Part shown: positions 18,038 through 27,134 of the stretch, in pieces
Layout: each line of letters begins with the position of its first letter
How positions within the stretch are numbered: the stretch's first letter is position 1
NCBI RefSeq assembly: GCF_023283985.1
Contig: NZ_JAKIKU010000004.1
Span: 124,001-188,000 of the forward strand
Length of the DNA stretch: 64,000 nucleotides
Direction of reading: 5' to 3'
Origin: Shewanella electrodiphila
GTDB taxonomy: Bacteria > Pseudomonadota > Gammaproteobacteria > Enterobacterales > Shewanellaceae
Notes under the pieces: model-generated
Databases searched by the model: none
The model's input: the letters and a program-made list of their open reading frames with translations, nothing else
Told to the model about the DNA's origin: nothing
Translations under genes and position numbers: made by a program

Positions 18038-18172
18038 CAAAAATTCCTTTTAGTTTTATCTGCTATTCACAGTCATTAAGCAGTGTAATGACGCTGTCAT
18101 TTAATTGATAGAGGTCAATTATAAGTAACTGAGTCGAATAAAGGGTTTATAAAACGATAAATAATTGAATAT

Positions 18173-18197
18173 GTGGGGTCAGACTCTGATGCCCCAC
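18173..18197. repeat. REP-like hairpin with the GGGTCAGA motif
   Basis: GTGGGG (18173-18178) pairs with CCCCAC (18192-18197) around TCAGACTCTGAT. It is the first of many GGGGTCAGA/TCTGACCCC sites from here to 27.5 kb that accompany the RAYT transposase genes. Confidence 0.6.
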
Positions 18198-18260
18198 CAA
18201 TAATCATAGGCAGCTATGTTATTATCTAAAGTTCTAGGCAAAATAGATTAAGGATGATCT

Positions 18261-18830
18261 GTGAGAATTCGCATAACAATTATATTTTTAACCGCATTAG
18301 TAAGTAGTAATGCACAGTCAAATAATACTCCACCACCTTATTGGGACAAGCTTCAAAAATGCGAAAGCTTGAATGGTGAGTATGGTCACGTAAAAGCTTT
18401 CGAACATCTGGTCAAAAAGGGGACGAGACCAACGTTATGCTTTGTTATTAGCGGACACTCAAAGGAAGCATTCTTAGAACTTCGAAGAAACGCAATAACG
18501 GATAATGATAGGGTTTATATTTCTGAAATCCCAAAACCCTGGCTTGGTGTTGGAACATATATTCCGTCTTTGCCCTTCAAGACAATAGATACTGATCATG
18601 ATTACCCTGCTACATATATTGCGCTGACTGAAGAGCTCGGATATACCGAAAATGAAAAAATAGCTATAAATATATCTTTTAATGTCGCAGATCACGACAG
18701 AGAGTTTTTCTTTTTTTACAATCAAGATGAGCATGGTGCGTTTCTTGGTTCTATCTCATTATTCACAGAAGATGAGCCAGCAGAAATTAGCCATGTAGAA
18801 CAAGGTTATATAAATAGGGTCAGAGACTGA
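18261..18830 (+). CDS. Secreted protein of unknown function
   Basis: A 189-residue protein starting at GTG with AAGGATG upstream. The first ~19 residues form a signal peptide (MRIRITIIFLTALVSSNAQ). The mature part is mixed alpha/beta with two cysteines and an aromatic DREFFFFYNQDEHG segment near the C terminus. I recognise no family. It lies at the left edge of the repeat-rich region, and its last codons run into a degenerate REP motif (GGGTCAGAGACTG, around 18817), so the natural C terminus may have been altered by that insertion. Confidence 0.6.
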   Translation: MRIRITIIFLTALVSSNAQSNNTPPPYWDKLQKCESLNGEYGHVKAFEHLVKKGTRPTLCFVISGHSKEAFLELRRNAITDNDRVYISEIPKPWLGVGTYIPSLPFKTIDTDHDYPATYIALTEELGYTENEKIAINISFNVADHDREFFFFYNQDEHGAFLGSISLFTEDEPAEISHVEQGYINRVRD

Positions 18831-18945
18831 AGCCACTTATTACAAAGGATTATTAGCGATAAAGTCTGTAACACCCTACTTTTAAATGATTTTATATCAA
18901 TTTTTCAGACTAAACAGTGCGCTAACCCATTGCAATAAACAGACT

Positions 18946-19096
18946 CAATAGCGTAATGTATAACCAATAAAAACAAACGCAGGCCAAGCTCTTAATCCAA
19001 TAAGAGAACGCCTTTCAGGGAAGAAGAAGCCAATCATTAGCTTGTAGAAAACCAGTTCATTTGAACCACTCAAGCACAAAATGAAAAGTTTACTCC
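18946..19096. repeat. Structured ~150-bp repeat, copy 1
   Basis: This segment is about 90% identical to 20008-20157, and weaker similarity extends some 70 bp further upstream in both. Inside is a stem CTCTTA/TAAGAG and a GTTCA/TGAAC hairpin. Both copies end in GAAAAGTTTACTC, which runs into the REP motif in copy 2. The rest of 18831-19287 holds no gene; a TCTGAC remnant and GACCCCACTT occur around 19110-19150. Confidence 0.85.
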
Positions 19097-19287
19097 CTCT
19101 CACTAATTAAGACTCTGACAGCATTTATTCCTTACTTAAGACCCCACTTTTTTATTGAATTTCTTTTCTAAAATGTCTGTTGCCAAGAATTTAGCAAATG
19201 GGTATTATTCCCGCCCAATTTTCCTTAAAAGTCATGTAAAAGAAACCTTCGTTTCCCCTAAAAATGACTTTTCGAGTCACACTAACA

Positions 19288-19692
19288 ATGAAAAAAGTTT
19301 TATTATGTGCAGTCATAACTATGGCTATCACAGGTTGTTCTACACCAAAGATTAGAGTTCCTGTCGATGCAAATAAAATCACTTACTACAACCCTGTAGT
19401 ATCAACATTAATGAACTGTATGCCAGTAACCTCTTTTACTGTCCCTGAGCAACATCCAAACAATTTTGAAAGCTACATTAAAGTGGAGCTTTTTAAACAA
19501 GGAGCAACACACTATTCAGTACATGTTACAGATGAAACAATGAAGGGATTACCTATCTCTGGCGAAGTTGACGCATATTTCTGTCAAAAGAAAGAAGAGG
19601 ATAAACCCGTACAGCAGCCTCAGCAAACACAACAAGTACAACCTCAATTACCGGTATACATTATTAATAACAATAACAATAACAATAATTAA
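19288..19692 (+). CDS. Small lipoprotein with Gln/Asn-rich tail
   Basis: A 134-residue lipoprotein. ATG 19288 is preferred over ATG 19264 because it opens directly on the signal peptide (MKKVLLCAVITMAITGC), with lipobox ITGC and lipidated Cys near residue 17. The mature domain is about 75 residues with three cysteines. The tail is QQPQQTQQVQPQLP followed by a run of asparagines encoded by an AAC/AAT microsatellite. No family recognised; surface or periplasmic anchoring is expected. Confidence 0.7.
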   Translation: MKKVLLCAVITMAITGCSTPKIRVPVDANKITYYNPVVSTLMNCMPVTSFTVPEQHPNNFESYIKVELFKQGATHYSVHVTDETMKGLPISGEVDAYFCQKKEEDKPVQQPQQTQQVQPQLPVYIINNNNNNNN

Positions 19693-19705
19693 GCTTGAAA
19701 CTCTG

Positions 19706-19729
19706 AGGCTAACAATAAAATGTTAGCCT
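19706..19729 (+). terminator. Terminator after the small lipoprotein gene
   Basis: A 9-bp perfect stem AGGCTAACA / TGTTAGCCT with a 6-base A/T loop, followed by TATTG. The poly-T is weak, but position 14 bases after the stop fits. Confidence 0.65.
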
Positions 19730-20007
19730 TATTGCCTAACAACACCAAAGCTACTTCACTCTCGACTAGCTTTTATCGCCAAAAGCAAAAGTTTAAGTTA
19801 ACTCTTAACCTACATATTCAAGATAAGCTATGCAATCAACTCATCCTCAAGTCGATGTAAAACAGCAGAGAAGACGCCTAACTATAAAAGCAAAACAAAA
19901 AGAAGCCGCTTGTAAGAGCATAAATTAGCAACGTCGAATCTAACACACTATTTTTAAATGATTTTAATCACAGATTGATGATTAAAGGCATTGCGCTTTT
20001 AAGACCC

Positions 20008-20157
20008 AATAGCGTAATGTATAGCGAATAAAAAACAAACGCAGGCCAAACTCTTAATCCAATAAGAGAACGCCTTTCAGGGAAGAAGAAGCCAATCATT
20101 CGCTTGTAAAAGCCAGTTCATTTGAACCATACAAGCACAAAATGAAAAGTTTACTCT
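20008..20157. repeat. Structured ~150-bp repeat, copy 2, joined to REP motifs
   Basis: Second copy of the 18946-19096 element, ending in AGTTTACTCTGACCCCACTT (20148-20167) and then a shorter TTGACCCCACTT repeat. It directly precedes the truncated RAYT copy. The 19693-20188 gap holds nothing else I can name. Confidence 0.85.
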
Positions 20158-20188
20158 GACCCCACTTCTTTGACCCCACTTCTTTAGA

Positions 20189-20547
20189 ATTATTTAATTC
20201 AACTCTACCGCTATATAGAACTCAATCCTGTTAGGGCAAATATGGTGACTGACCCAGCTGAATACCCTTGGTCAAGCTACCAAATCAACGCACTTGGTAA
20301 AGCTTCACAACTTTGCACCCCACATCAGGTTTATCTATCAATTCATCTAGAGCCAGAAAAAAGACTGTCGAATTACCGCGCTTTAGTTACGCATCATCTA
20401 GATAGCAAACTCATAGAAGATATCCGCCAAGCAACTAACAAAGGCATGGCCATTGGGAATGATAAATTTAAAGATGAGATAGAAAAACTAACAGGAAACA
20501 GCATGAAACCAAAGAAAATGGGACGACCTTACAAAGCAAAAATTTAA
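20189..20547 (+). pseudogene. 5'-truncated RAYT transposase copy
   Basis: These 359 bp match 22275-22633 base for base except for four substitutions and no indel. They encode only the last ~119 residues of the REP-associated tyrosine transposase (LYRYIELNPVRANMV onward); the HxH-containing N-terminal half is missing. In this copy codon 20368-equivalent is TGC (Cys) where the other copy has a TGA stop. The left breakpoint is fused to REP motifs, suggesting REP-mediated rearrangement. Confidence 0.9.
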
Positions 20548-20596
20548 GTTTACTCTGACCCCACTTACTCTGACCCCACTTATTCTGACCCCACTT
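20547..20596. repeat. Triple REP motif (TCTGACCCCACTT)
   Basis: Three direct copies of a 15-bp unit (A/TCTCTGACCCCACTT-like) follow the stop of the truncated RAYT copy. The same motif follows the second RAYT copy at 22633-22652. Confidence 0.85.
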
Positions 20597-20752
20597 ATTT
20601 CTCTATTTATTGTCCACTTATTGGAAGCTTATTGTATTGCACTTCACGAAAAAAAAGGTATGTTAATACTTACTGTGGTTTGCAGTATAGGTTTAAATTA
20701 CAGTGTCAACTTAAACACTTATATTAACTTAATTTTTAAAAGGGATTTTACT

Positions 20753-21658
20753 TTGAAATACAACATATTACTCTTTTCTTTCTTCATAACATCTTTTAGT
20801 GCGAATTCCGATGTAATTTGCGACAACATTGTAAATAATGACAGCTTAATCACTTCATATAGCACTAGTAATTCTGCTGGAATAATTAGTAGTAATGAAT
20901 TTACCTTATTAAACACTTATTGGAATGTATCCAATAAAATGAAAACAAAAAAAGAGTGCTCAGAGAAATCTGGAAAAGAAACTTGTTATAATGTACAAGA
21001 TTTAAGCTATACATATGGTCATTACTTAACCTCATCAATACCCTCATATTTGCCCCCTTACCCAGGAGAGTATTTAGACATACACAGGGTAAAAGGTTTT
21101 AATTACTCTGAAGATTTCAGTAAAAAATTTACTCAGGAAGGTAAATTCTATTATGGAATAATTACAAGAAAAGCAAATAATGCTGGAAATTATTGCGATA
21201 CAACTCATGTATATTCGCAGCATAAACCTACTAATACACTTGTGCCAGATTATAGTATTAATGGAGAACGAATTATTGGCACATTAACAGCAAACTCTTC
21301 GATATCAAGTTTTTCTAAATCTGCAGTGTATAACTTAGAGCCTTTATATCAATTTCAAATTAAAAATATCACTGAATGGACAGGTCAACATTGTGATTAT
21401 GTAGAAGACCGTTCTAGTTGGGTAACTATAAATAATTCTTCAAATAAAAATTATTTAAATTTCGATTATTATGGCTGTGAATACTCTGTTCGTTCTCGTG
21501 TATTTGATGGGAAGTTTTATAGTAATTGGGGTACAAAAATATTAGTAGGTAATGCTGGTTCTGGTGGTTCTGGTGGTTCTGGTGGTTCTGGTGGTTCTGG
21601 TGGTTCTGGTGGTTCTGGTGGTTCATGTACTGGAAGAATATGTAATGAAGAGCCTTGA
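20753..21658 (+). CDS. Secreted protein with C-terminal Gly-Gly-Ser repeat
   Basis: The start is set at TTG 20753 (AAAAGGGA upstream) because it yields a clean signal peptide (LKYNILLFSFFITSFSANS). An in-frame ATG at 20621 would bury that peptide behind 44 residues. The mature protein of about 280 residues is rich in Ser, Thr, Tyr and Asn, has paired cysteines, and ends in seven GGS repeats and a short CTGRICNEEP tail. There is no C-terminal membrane helix, so it is not a GlyGly-CTERM protein. Codons are very AT-rich compared with core genes, which suggests transfer. Function unknown; a cell-surface or exported role is likely. Confidence 0.6.
   Translation: MKYNILLFSFFITSFSANSDVICDNIVNNDSLITSYSTSNSAGIISSNEFTLLNTYWNVSNKMKTKKECSEKSGKETCYNVQDLSYTYGHYLTSSIPSYLPPYPGEYLDIHRVKGFNYSEDFSKKFTQEGKFYYGIITRKANNAGNYCDTTHVYSQHKPTNTLVPDYSINGERIIGTLTANSSISSFSKSAVYNLEPLYQFQIKNITEWTGQHCDYVEDRSSWVTINNSSNKNYLNFDYYGCEYSVRSRVFDGKFYSNWGTKILVGNAGSGGSGGSGGSGGSGGSGGSGGSCTGRICNEEP
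21563..21625 (+). repeat. 9-bp in-frame tandem repeat coding for Gly-Gly-Ser
   Basis: Seven copies of GGTGGTTCT (the last ends in A), identical at nucleotide level except for the final base. Such perfect repeats gain or lose units by slippage, so tail length should vary among strains without frameshift. Confidence 0.95.
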
Positions 21659-21782
21659 CTTAAAAAAAGCAAAAGTTAAATTTAAATTTTCTTATCCTTC
21701 ATAGTTAAACAAAGGAAATGAAGATTTTGTGTTTACTCAATAACGTTATATGAGTGGAGCCAGAGTTTACTTTAACCCAATG

Positions 21783-21806
21783 AAAGCGGCCTAAGGTCGC
21801 TTTTTT
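21783..21806 (+). terminator. Terminator after the GGS-repeat protein gene
   Basis: Stem GCGGCC / GGTCGC (one G-U pair) with loop TAA, then TTTTTT. It is a textbook intrinsic terminator about 125 bases after the stop. The rest of 21659-21940 contains RAYT-associated AGAGTAAACTTAAA (about 21880). Confidence 0.8.
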
Positions 21807-21940
21807 ACTTTGATAAATATCTAATTCAATTCACCATAATTGCGTCGCTGGCTATGCTCGTGGATAAGTGGGATTAGAGTAAACTTAAATTACTCAACTA
21901 TACTCTGTAGCTTATTCGCCTTTGCAAATGGAACTTGCAC

Positions 21941-22633
21941 ATGCCTAGAAAACTTAGAGTAAGCCCAATCGGAATCCCTCAACATGTCACTCAACGTGGT
22001 AATAATCGCCAAGCTTGTTTCACATCAGAACAAGATTTCAAAGCATATAGTGGTTGGTTAAAAGATCATGCTAAGAAATTTCATGTAGAAATACACGCTT
22101 GGGTATTCATGACTAATCATGTGCACCTGTTATGTACCCCGCTTCACCCAAATTCCATAAGCCAGATGATGCAAGCACTCGGCAGACAGTACGTTCGATA
22201 TTTCAATCACACCTATAAACGTACAGGTACACTTTGGGAGGGAAAGTTTAAATCCTGCTTGGTTCAAAGTGAGGATTATTTAATTCAACTCTACCGCTAT
22301 ATAGAACTCAATCCTGTTAGGGCAAATATGGTGACTGACCCAGCTGAATACCCTTGGTCAAGCTACCAAATCAACGCACTTGGTAAAGCTTCACAACTTT
22401 GAACCCCACATCAGGTTTATCTATCAATTCATCTAGAGCCAGAAAAAAGACTGTCGAATTACCGCGCTTTATTTACGCATCATCTAGATAGCAAACTCAT
22501 AGTAGATATCCGCCAAGCAACTAACAAAGGCATGGCCATTGGGAATGATAAATTTAAAGATGAGATAGAAAAACTAACAGGAAACAGCATGAAACCAAAG
22601 AAAATGGGACGACCTTACAAAGCAAAAAATTAA
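21941..22633 (+). pseudogene. REP-associated tyrosine transposase (RAYT/TnpA_REP) with internal stop
   Basis: The frame from ATG 21941 (TTG 21935 is possible) to TAA 22633 encodes a 230-residue RAYT, interrupted by one in-frame TGA at 22400-22402. The sister copy has TGC there and the frame is kept afterwards. The Y1/HUH parts lie before the stop: the HxH motif in MTNHVHLLCTP and the probable catalytic tyrosine in LIQLYRYIELNPVRA. The truncated 153-residue product could therefore retain the nuclease fold. RAYTs mobilise or maintain REP palindromes; matching REP motifs flank the gene on both sides. Confidence 0.88.
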
Positions 22634-22888
22634 GTTTACTCTGACCCCACTTATTTTAGCTTTCGACTGCACAGAACAAACTTTGTCGGCGAGTTTTGTG
22701 CATTAACGGGGTGACAATCGATAGGCATTTTGATAAAACTTGTTTCGCATTCATGGCATTTACTCGTGGTAATTTTTGTTTGGCGATAAATTTGATCACC
22801 AAATGCCATGAATGTTCCAATCTTTTTTCAATATCCTGTTGTTTCTAATAATTATTTCGTGGGGATTCGTCAGACTCTGACCCCACTT
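22633..22888. repeat. REP motifs downstream of the RAYT gene, otherwise gene-free
   Basis: AGTTTACTCTGACCCCACTT occurs at 22633-22652 and CAGACTCTGACCCCACTT near 22870-22887. The 22634-23028 gap holds no gene. Near its right end AGCATTTC-type 9-bp units are repeated three times (about 22999-23025), just past the 3' end of the next, oppositely oriented gene. Confidence 0.75.
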
Positions 22889-23028
22889 ATTCCCGAGTGT
22901 TTCCCTAGGTCTGGCCATCATAAATCACCGATTATTAAGCAATAACTAAAGCCTAGTTCAGTGTTGATAATTTAGCCACTTAGAGTGGGTGGCCATGTTA
23001 TTCAGCATTTCAGCATTTCAGCATTTTA

Positions 23029-25428
23029 CTATTCATCAATTAAATGCATAAGTATTGATTCCTTTAACAAGCTTTTATAATAGTCCTTATAGGGTATTAC
23101 ATACGTATTAGATGTATACAAAGTCCCACTATAGGATATTTCTAAATCATCAAAGTTAAATTCTGAATTTATTGGAATACTTTTATCTATTCGACTTCTT
23201 AACCTAAACGATTGATAATCAGCAGTCATCAAACCTATATATTCTTTATTTTGCCCCGTTGATTGTAAAATTGCAAAATCCTCCATAGAACCATTCAACT
23301 TAACTTTATCCTTAAGTTTGTCCTTTAACGATCCAAGTGAATTATCAGGTAATCCCTTTTCAGATTTCTCATCAGTTTCCTCACCAGAATGTGTCGAATG
23401 TTTTATAAAGTCCTTATCTAACCATTCATCTTCAACTGATTCGCTATTTGATTTATTGTACTTTTCATATACATATAAAGATTTATTATTAATCTTTTGT
23501 TTCTGCATACTTTTTTCGATTACTGCTTCAAATATTTCATCCCCTAAAAGTGTTTTAAGAGAGCCTAAAGAGTGACATATGATTATCCGAATTGACGTGT
23601 ACTTAAAAAACCAATCAAGCAATAAACACTTTAAAGACTCACGCTTATCCCCTTCAGCGAAATTGTTAGATAAAACGTCTAGATAAAATGAAATGATATT
23701 TCGGATAGCTTGCTCATTTGTTACGGCATATACCTGAACTCTGCCTAACTCCAACACCTCCTTCATAAGTCCTTTTCCGTTTATAAAACGAAATTCGCCA
23801 TATTGCAAAGAAGCAAAATTACTGACAGCAATTGTAAAATTATTTGTTTTTCTAATCTTTTGGTGAAAATTATCAATAGAGTCCCTAATCACATTGTCAT
23901 GAAGAACATGTTCAATGTATTCATCTTTGTCTCGATTAAGTATTAATAGCTTTTTAATGTCAAGCCTAAGTTCATTAGCGTTTATTAAATTTTCCACATT
24001 ACTATCAGAAACTGAATAAACTCCTTCATCGTACATAGATTTAAATCGTCTTGAGAAAAATAAAACATTTAATTCTTTAACATCCTTAATTATAACTTGA
24101 TAATATGAAGTATCCTCTTTGTCATTCTCATATAAAAATTCTAATTTACTTTGCTTTTCTTTGACTGATTCAAAAAAACTTTCTGACCCATCTTTTAAAA
24201 ATGGAATAAAATTCATAAGAAGTTTTAGCCTGCTAGTTTTTTTTATGTGATTCTGAACTTTAGCAGAGGCTATTTTTTTGACTTCAACTATTCTCCCAAC
24301 AGAATGAGTATTAAGTACAAACATCATAAACCCTAAAGAAAGTAAAACTGACAACATTAGTAAATACGGATCTTTAGGGAAAGCATTACCCCATTCTTGC
24401 ATAAATACATATTCGAATAATTCTGAATTAGTCTTAATATTGGTATTACCTCTCCCGAAGTGAAAGAATAAGTCAAAACCAATATAATGTTCTTCAGGCT
24501 CCTCATTGGCTTCTTTAGTAAAATGTAATTTACAAATGACTGTCCTGGTAATTCCCCCTATAGGCTCAATGTCAGTATATGGATTTGTAATATCACATAG
24601 GTATTTTACTTTATCATTTGGAGCACTCTGAAATAGAGGGCAAGTAGAATCGCAAAAATAAGGAGCTTCTTTATTTATTAATTTGAACCACATCCTCTTT
24701 TCGATATCTGGTATCTCGTCTAATGCTCTACCAGGAAAAGCAAATCGAATATTTCTATTTCCATAATAAAAAACTTTCTTGATTTTAAAATCATTAAATG
24801 CACTATTAATTTCGACTTTGCTGTCTTTGTCTTCTTCATTGGGTTTAAATGAATCATCTAACGCAGCTTGAAAACTACTTTCAGTTATTGCTTCGTCTTT
24901 TTTTAATTTACTACATACCTGTTTCGATAATTTTTTTGCAGAAAATTCTAATATAGAAAGAGAATTTTCAGAAAGGGGCTGGCTCCTAGTTATATTTTCG
25001 TCACTAGTAAAGTAAGATACTTTATTCGCTATATATTTAGTTGAACCCTCCTGAAATGTATAATCTTTTTCATTATCAATTTCGTTTCCCTTTATCAGGT
25101 ATTCATTTTTCTCTATGTCTTTAATGGTTATTTCAGATTGGCTTACAGCAAGTTCAGCTAATTCGTCTAAATATTCTTTAATTTTAATCTTGTAGTTATC
25201 ATTTAGATATTCAACAAGTTCTTTATTTCGCTCAGGCTTTATTATTGATGCTAACCCTTGTTTCAATTTCCATTCATTAAAGCTATAGGAACCAATTAAT
25301 AGTGCGAAATACAAGAAAAAGAAAACTATAAAAAATAAGCAACATGCGCCCCATACTAATTTACTCTTAATAAAGCTTTCATCAATTTCACGATTTTTTA
25401 TTACTTGGCTTATTAAAGTTTTTCTCAT
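23029..25428 (-). CDS. Large two-helix membrane protein, probable sensor or partner of the patatin-like protein
   Basis: A 799-residue protein. Short cytoplasmic N terminus, membrane helix at about 25-46, an extracytoplasmic domain of about 300 residues containing four closely placed cysteines (CDSTCPLF, YLCDI), a second helix at about 354-373, and a cytoplasmic region of about 420 residues. The topology is that of a sensor, but I see no kinase, GGDEF, HAMP or methyl-acceptor motif. The cytoplasmic part has a highly charged, Ser/Lys/Asp-rich insert (about 630-690). It begins 62 bases after the patatin-like gene, with TAGGA before its ATG. The gene is strikingly AT-rich, so it was probably acquired. 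No family recognised. Confidence 0.7.
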   Translation of the reverse strand: MRKTLISQVIKNREIDESFIKSKLVWGACCLFFIVFFFLYFALLIGSYSFNEWKLKQGLASIIKPERNKELVEYLNDNYKIKIKEYLDELAELAVSQSEITIKDIEKNEYLIKGNEIDNEKDYTFQEGSTKYIANKVSYFTSDENITRSQPLSENSLSILEFSAKKLSKQVCSKLKKDEAITESSFQAALDDSFKPNEEDKDSKVEINSAFNDFKIKKVFYYGNRNIRFAFPGRALDEIPDIEKRMWFKLINKEAPYFCDSTCPLFQSAPNDKVKYLCDITNPYTDIEPIGGITRTVICKLHFTKEANEEPEEHYIGFDLFFHFGRGNTNIKTNSELFEYVFMQEWGNAFPKDPYLLMLSVLLSLGFMMFVLNTHSVGRIVEVKKIASAKVQNHIKKTSRLKLLMNFIPFLKDGSESFFESVKEKQSKLEFLYENDKEDTSYYQVIIKDVKELNVLFFSRRFKSMYDEGVYSVSDSNVENLINANELRLDIKKLLILNRDKDEYIEHVLHDNVIRDSIDNFHQKIRKTNNFTIAVSNFASLQYGEFRFINGKGLMKEVLELGRVQVYAVTNEQAIRNIISFYLDVLSNNFAEGDKRESLKCLLLDWFFKYTSIRIIICHSLGSLKTLLGDEIFEAVIEKSMQKQKINNKSLYVYEKYNKSNSESVEDEWLDKDFIKHSTHSGEETDEKSEKGLPDNSLGSLKDKLKDKVKLNGSMEDFAILQSTGQNKEYIGLMTADYQSFRLRSRIDKSIPINSEFNFDDLEISYSGTLYTSNTYVIPYKDYYKSLLKESILMHLIDE

Positions 25429-25490
25429 GTAAAATCCTAATAACTTCCATATTAGCTAGCTACAAAAATAGATAAGTTTTTCGAATTCTT

Positions 25491-27134
25491 TTAATTTGAC
25501 AATTCAGTTAATGCTTTCTTTGCAGACCAATAAGATAAATTGGTAAGTAAATTTGTTTGTAAAGGCGTTAATACAATTATGCCTTTGAGATTCTCAAAAA
25601 AAGTCCCGTAATGTGGAAAATCTTCTAATCCTTTTTGAGTACCAAATAATTTTTTCTTCTTCGAAATAACTTCAGCTAATTCTCGATCACCCAAGCTGTC
25701 TTCCCATGCCTTACTTCGACAATTATAGACCCATGTAACCTCAACATGTTGGCCTGCTTCTATGCCATAAAAGTTATTAGATTTAGTTACCAAATTTGAT
25801 TTGGCTACCAAAGTATTCTTAGCGATAAACTCACCACTTGAGCTTTCCTTTTCAACTTCTTCTGTAAACTGTTTAATAATTTTTAATAATTCTTTTTGCC
25901 CATTTTTGAAAACGATATTAGTTTTAAATTTAGATAGTCCAAATAAATTATTTATAGGTAAAAATAATGCCTTTAGTGACTTATTAAGAGAGGAATTTAA
26001 CGGTGAATCTATATCAGGAACGAATGCCTTTTTCGTATTAATGAACACTATAATCTTAGATACCTTCCTCGCTAGGAGAGGCATTATCCCTAAGTTCTCA
26101 AGGTGGCCCCCATCTGAATGAGGATACTCTTCTGCCACTTGATTTTGCCCTTTAGGAATAGAAATGGGTATATGATTAAATTCAGGAAAACCAAGTGCAC
26201 CCAAGCCAATGTTAGATGTTATCTCCTGCGGTGCAGCTCCAGTACTTGCTATAATATCAGCCAAAGAAAAAGCGCGTTCATTTGTAAAATCTAACAATGA
26301 CTTTGGTACTCTTTTAACCAATAATTTTTCAACGCCATTTACAGATGATTTTTTATAAGGCCCAATACAGTCATAACCACAACTAGTGATATAGCCTCCA
26401 CCAAAGTAATCATCTTGACCTATAAACTCTTTGTCTTTATGACTGACTCTGCTCCCTGAGTAATAAGGCGTATATTCGATATGATATTTTTTATCTGAAT
26501 TGAATCCATCCTCATTTAATAATGTAGCCCCTAAAATTAAGAATGGTGTACCTTGCCTAGAAACATCAAAAGAAAACCCTTCGTTTTTAGAGCCTTCTTT
26601 TAATCCCTCTTGTGCACTTTTCAAAGTCTCTTCATTAAATGTAAAATGTGTGTCGGGGTTATGTAGTTTGAATGGTTTCAAAAAGATATTACCTAAGGAA
26701 TAGGCAAAGCTTTCATCTCCTTTTCCAGATACTCCGCCTCGAACTAAGCTCATTAATATTGGGGCTTTAGTAATACACTCTTGGAATGAGCCTTTAATTA
26801 CAGATTTACAAATTGACGAATCGATATCGTTTGGCTCTAAAACTCGTCCAAAATATTGTTCCATTTTATCAGAACTTACAAATGTATATGGCGTTGCCGC
26901 CCATCCACCACCTGATACAGCCGAAATATATTTTACTTCATCGATAATATTTAAATCATGCAATGCTTTTAATTGACCTAATGTACAAGCCGCTGAGCGT
27001 GTACCACCTCCAGAGAAGGCCACACCTAAAGATTTGTTCGCGTATGAGGCTTGAAATGCTTTTAAACTTTCTTCTGGAAAGTTATTTTTATCAATCCAGC
27101 CTTGCGACCAAGCCTCTACTATGAATTTTGTCAT
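25491..27134 (-). CDS. Patatin-like phospholipase
   Basis: A 547-residue protein with all three elements of the patatin/cytosolic PLA2 hydrolase fold. These are the oxyanion loop SGGGTRSAA (41-49), a nucleophile elbow ISAVSGGGW with Ser near 74, and the catalytic aspartate in HSDGGHLENLGI (Asp near 341). There is no signal peptide, so it acts in the cytosol or on the inner face of the membrane. Patatin-like enzymes are common effectors in bacterial immunity (for example CapV, activated by cyclic dinucleotides), where they degrade the host membrane. No cyclase or nucleotide sensor is adjacent here. AAGGA lies 7 bases upstream of the start. It is AT-rich like its downstream partner. Confidence 0.85.
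   Translation of the reverse strand: MTKFIVEAWSQGWIDKNNFPEESLKAFQASYANKSLGVAFSGGGTRSAACTLGQLKALHDLNIIDEVKYISAVSGGGWAATPYTFVSSDKMEQYFGRVLEPNDIDSSICKSVIKGSFQECITKAPILMSLVRGGVSGKGDESFAYSLGNIFLKPFKLHNPDTHFTFNEETLKSAQEGLKEGSKNEGFSFDVSRQGTPFLILGATLLNEDGFNSDKKYHIEYTPYYSGSRVSHKDKEFIGQDDYFGGGYITSCGYDCIGPYKKSSVNGVEKLLVKRVPKSLLDFTNERAFSLADIIASTGAAPQEITSNIGLGALGFPEFNHIPISIPKGQNQVAEEYPHSDGGHLENLGIMPLLARKVSKIIVFINTKKAFVPDIDSPLNSSLNKSLKALFLPINNLFGLSKFKTNIVFKNGQKELLKIIKQFTEEVEKESSSGEFIAKNTLVAKSNLVTKSNNFYGIEAGQHVEVTWVYNCRSKAWEDSLGDRELAEVISKKKKLFGTQKGLEDFPHYGTFFENLKGIIVLTPLQTNLLTNLSYWSAKKALTELSN

Noticed and set aside
21563-21658. GlyGly-CTERM sorting signal
   Set aside because: The glycine-rich stretch is not followed by a membrane helix and basic cluster, and the protein ends 11 residues after it.
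22400-22402. In-frame TGA in the RAYT gene as a selenocysteine codon
   Set aside because: The sister copy has TGC at the site, the family has no selenoproteins that I know, and no SECIS-like hairpin is evident just after it.
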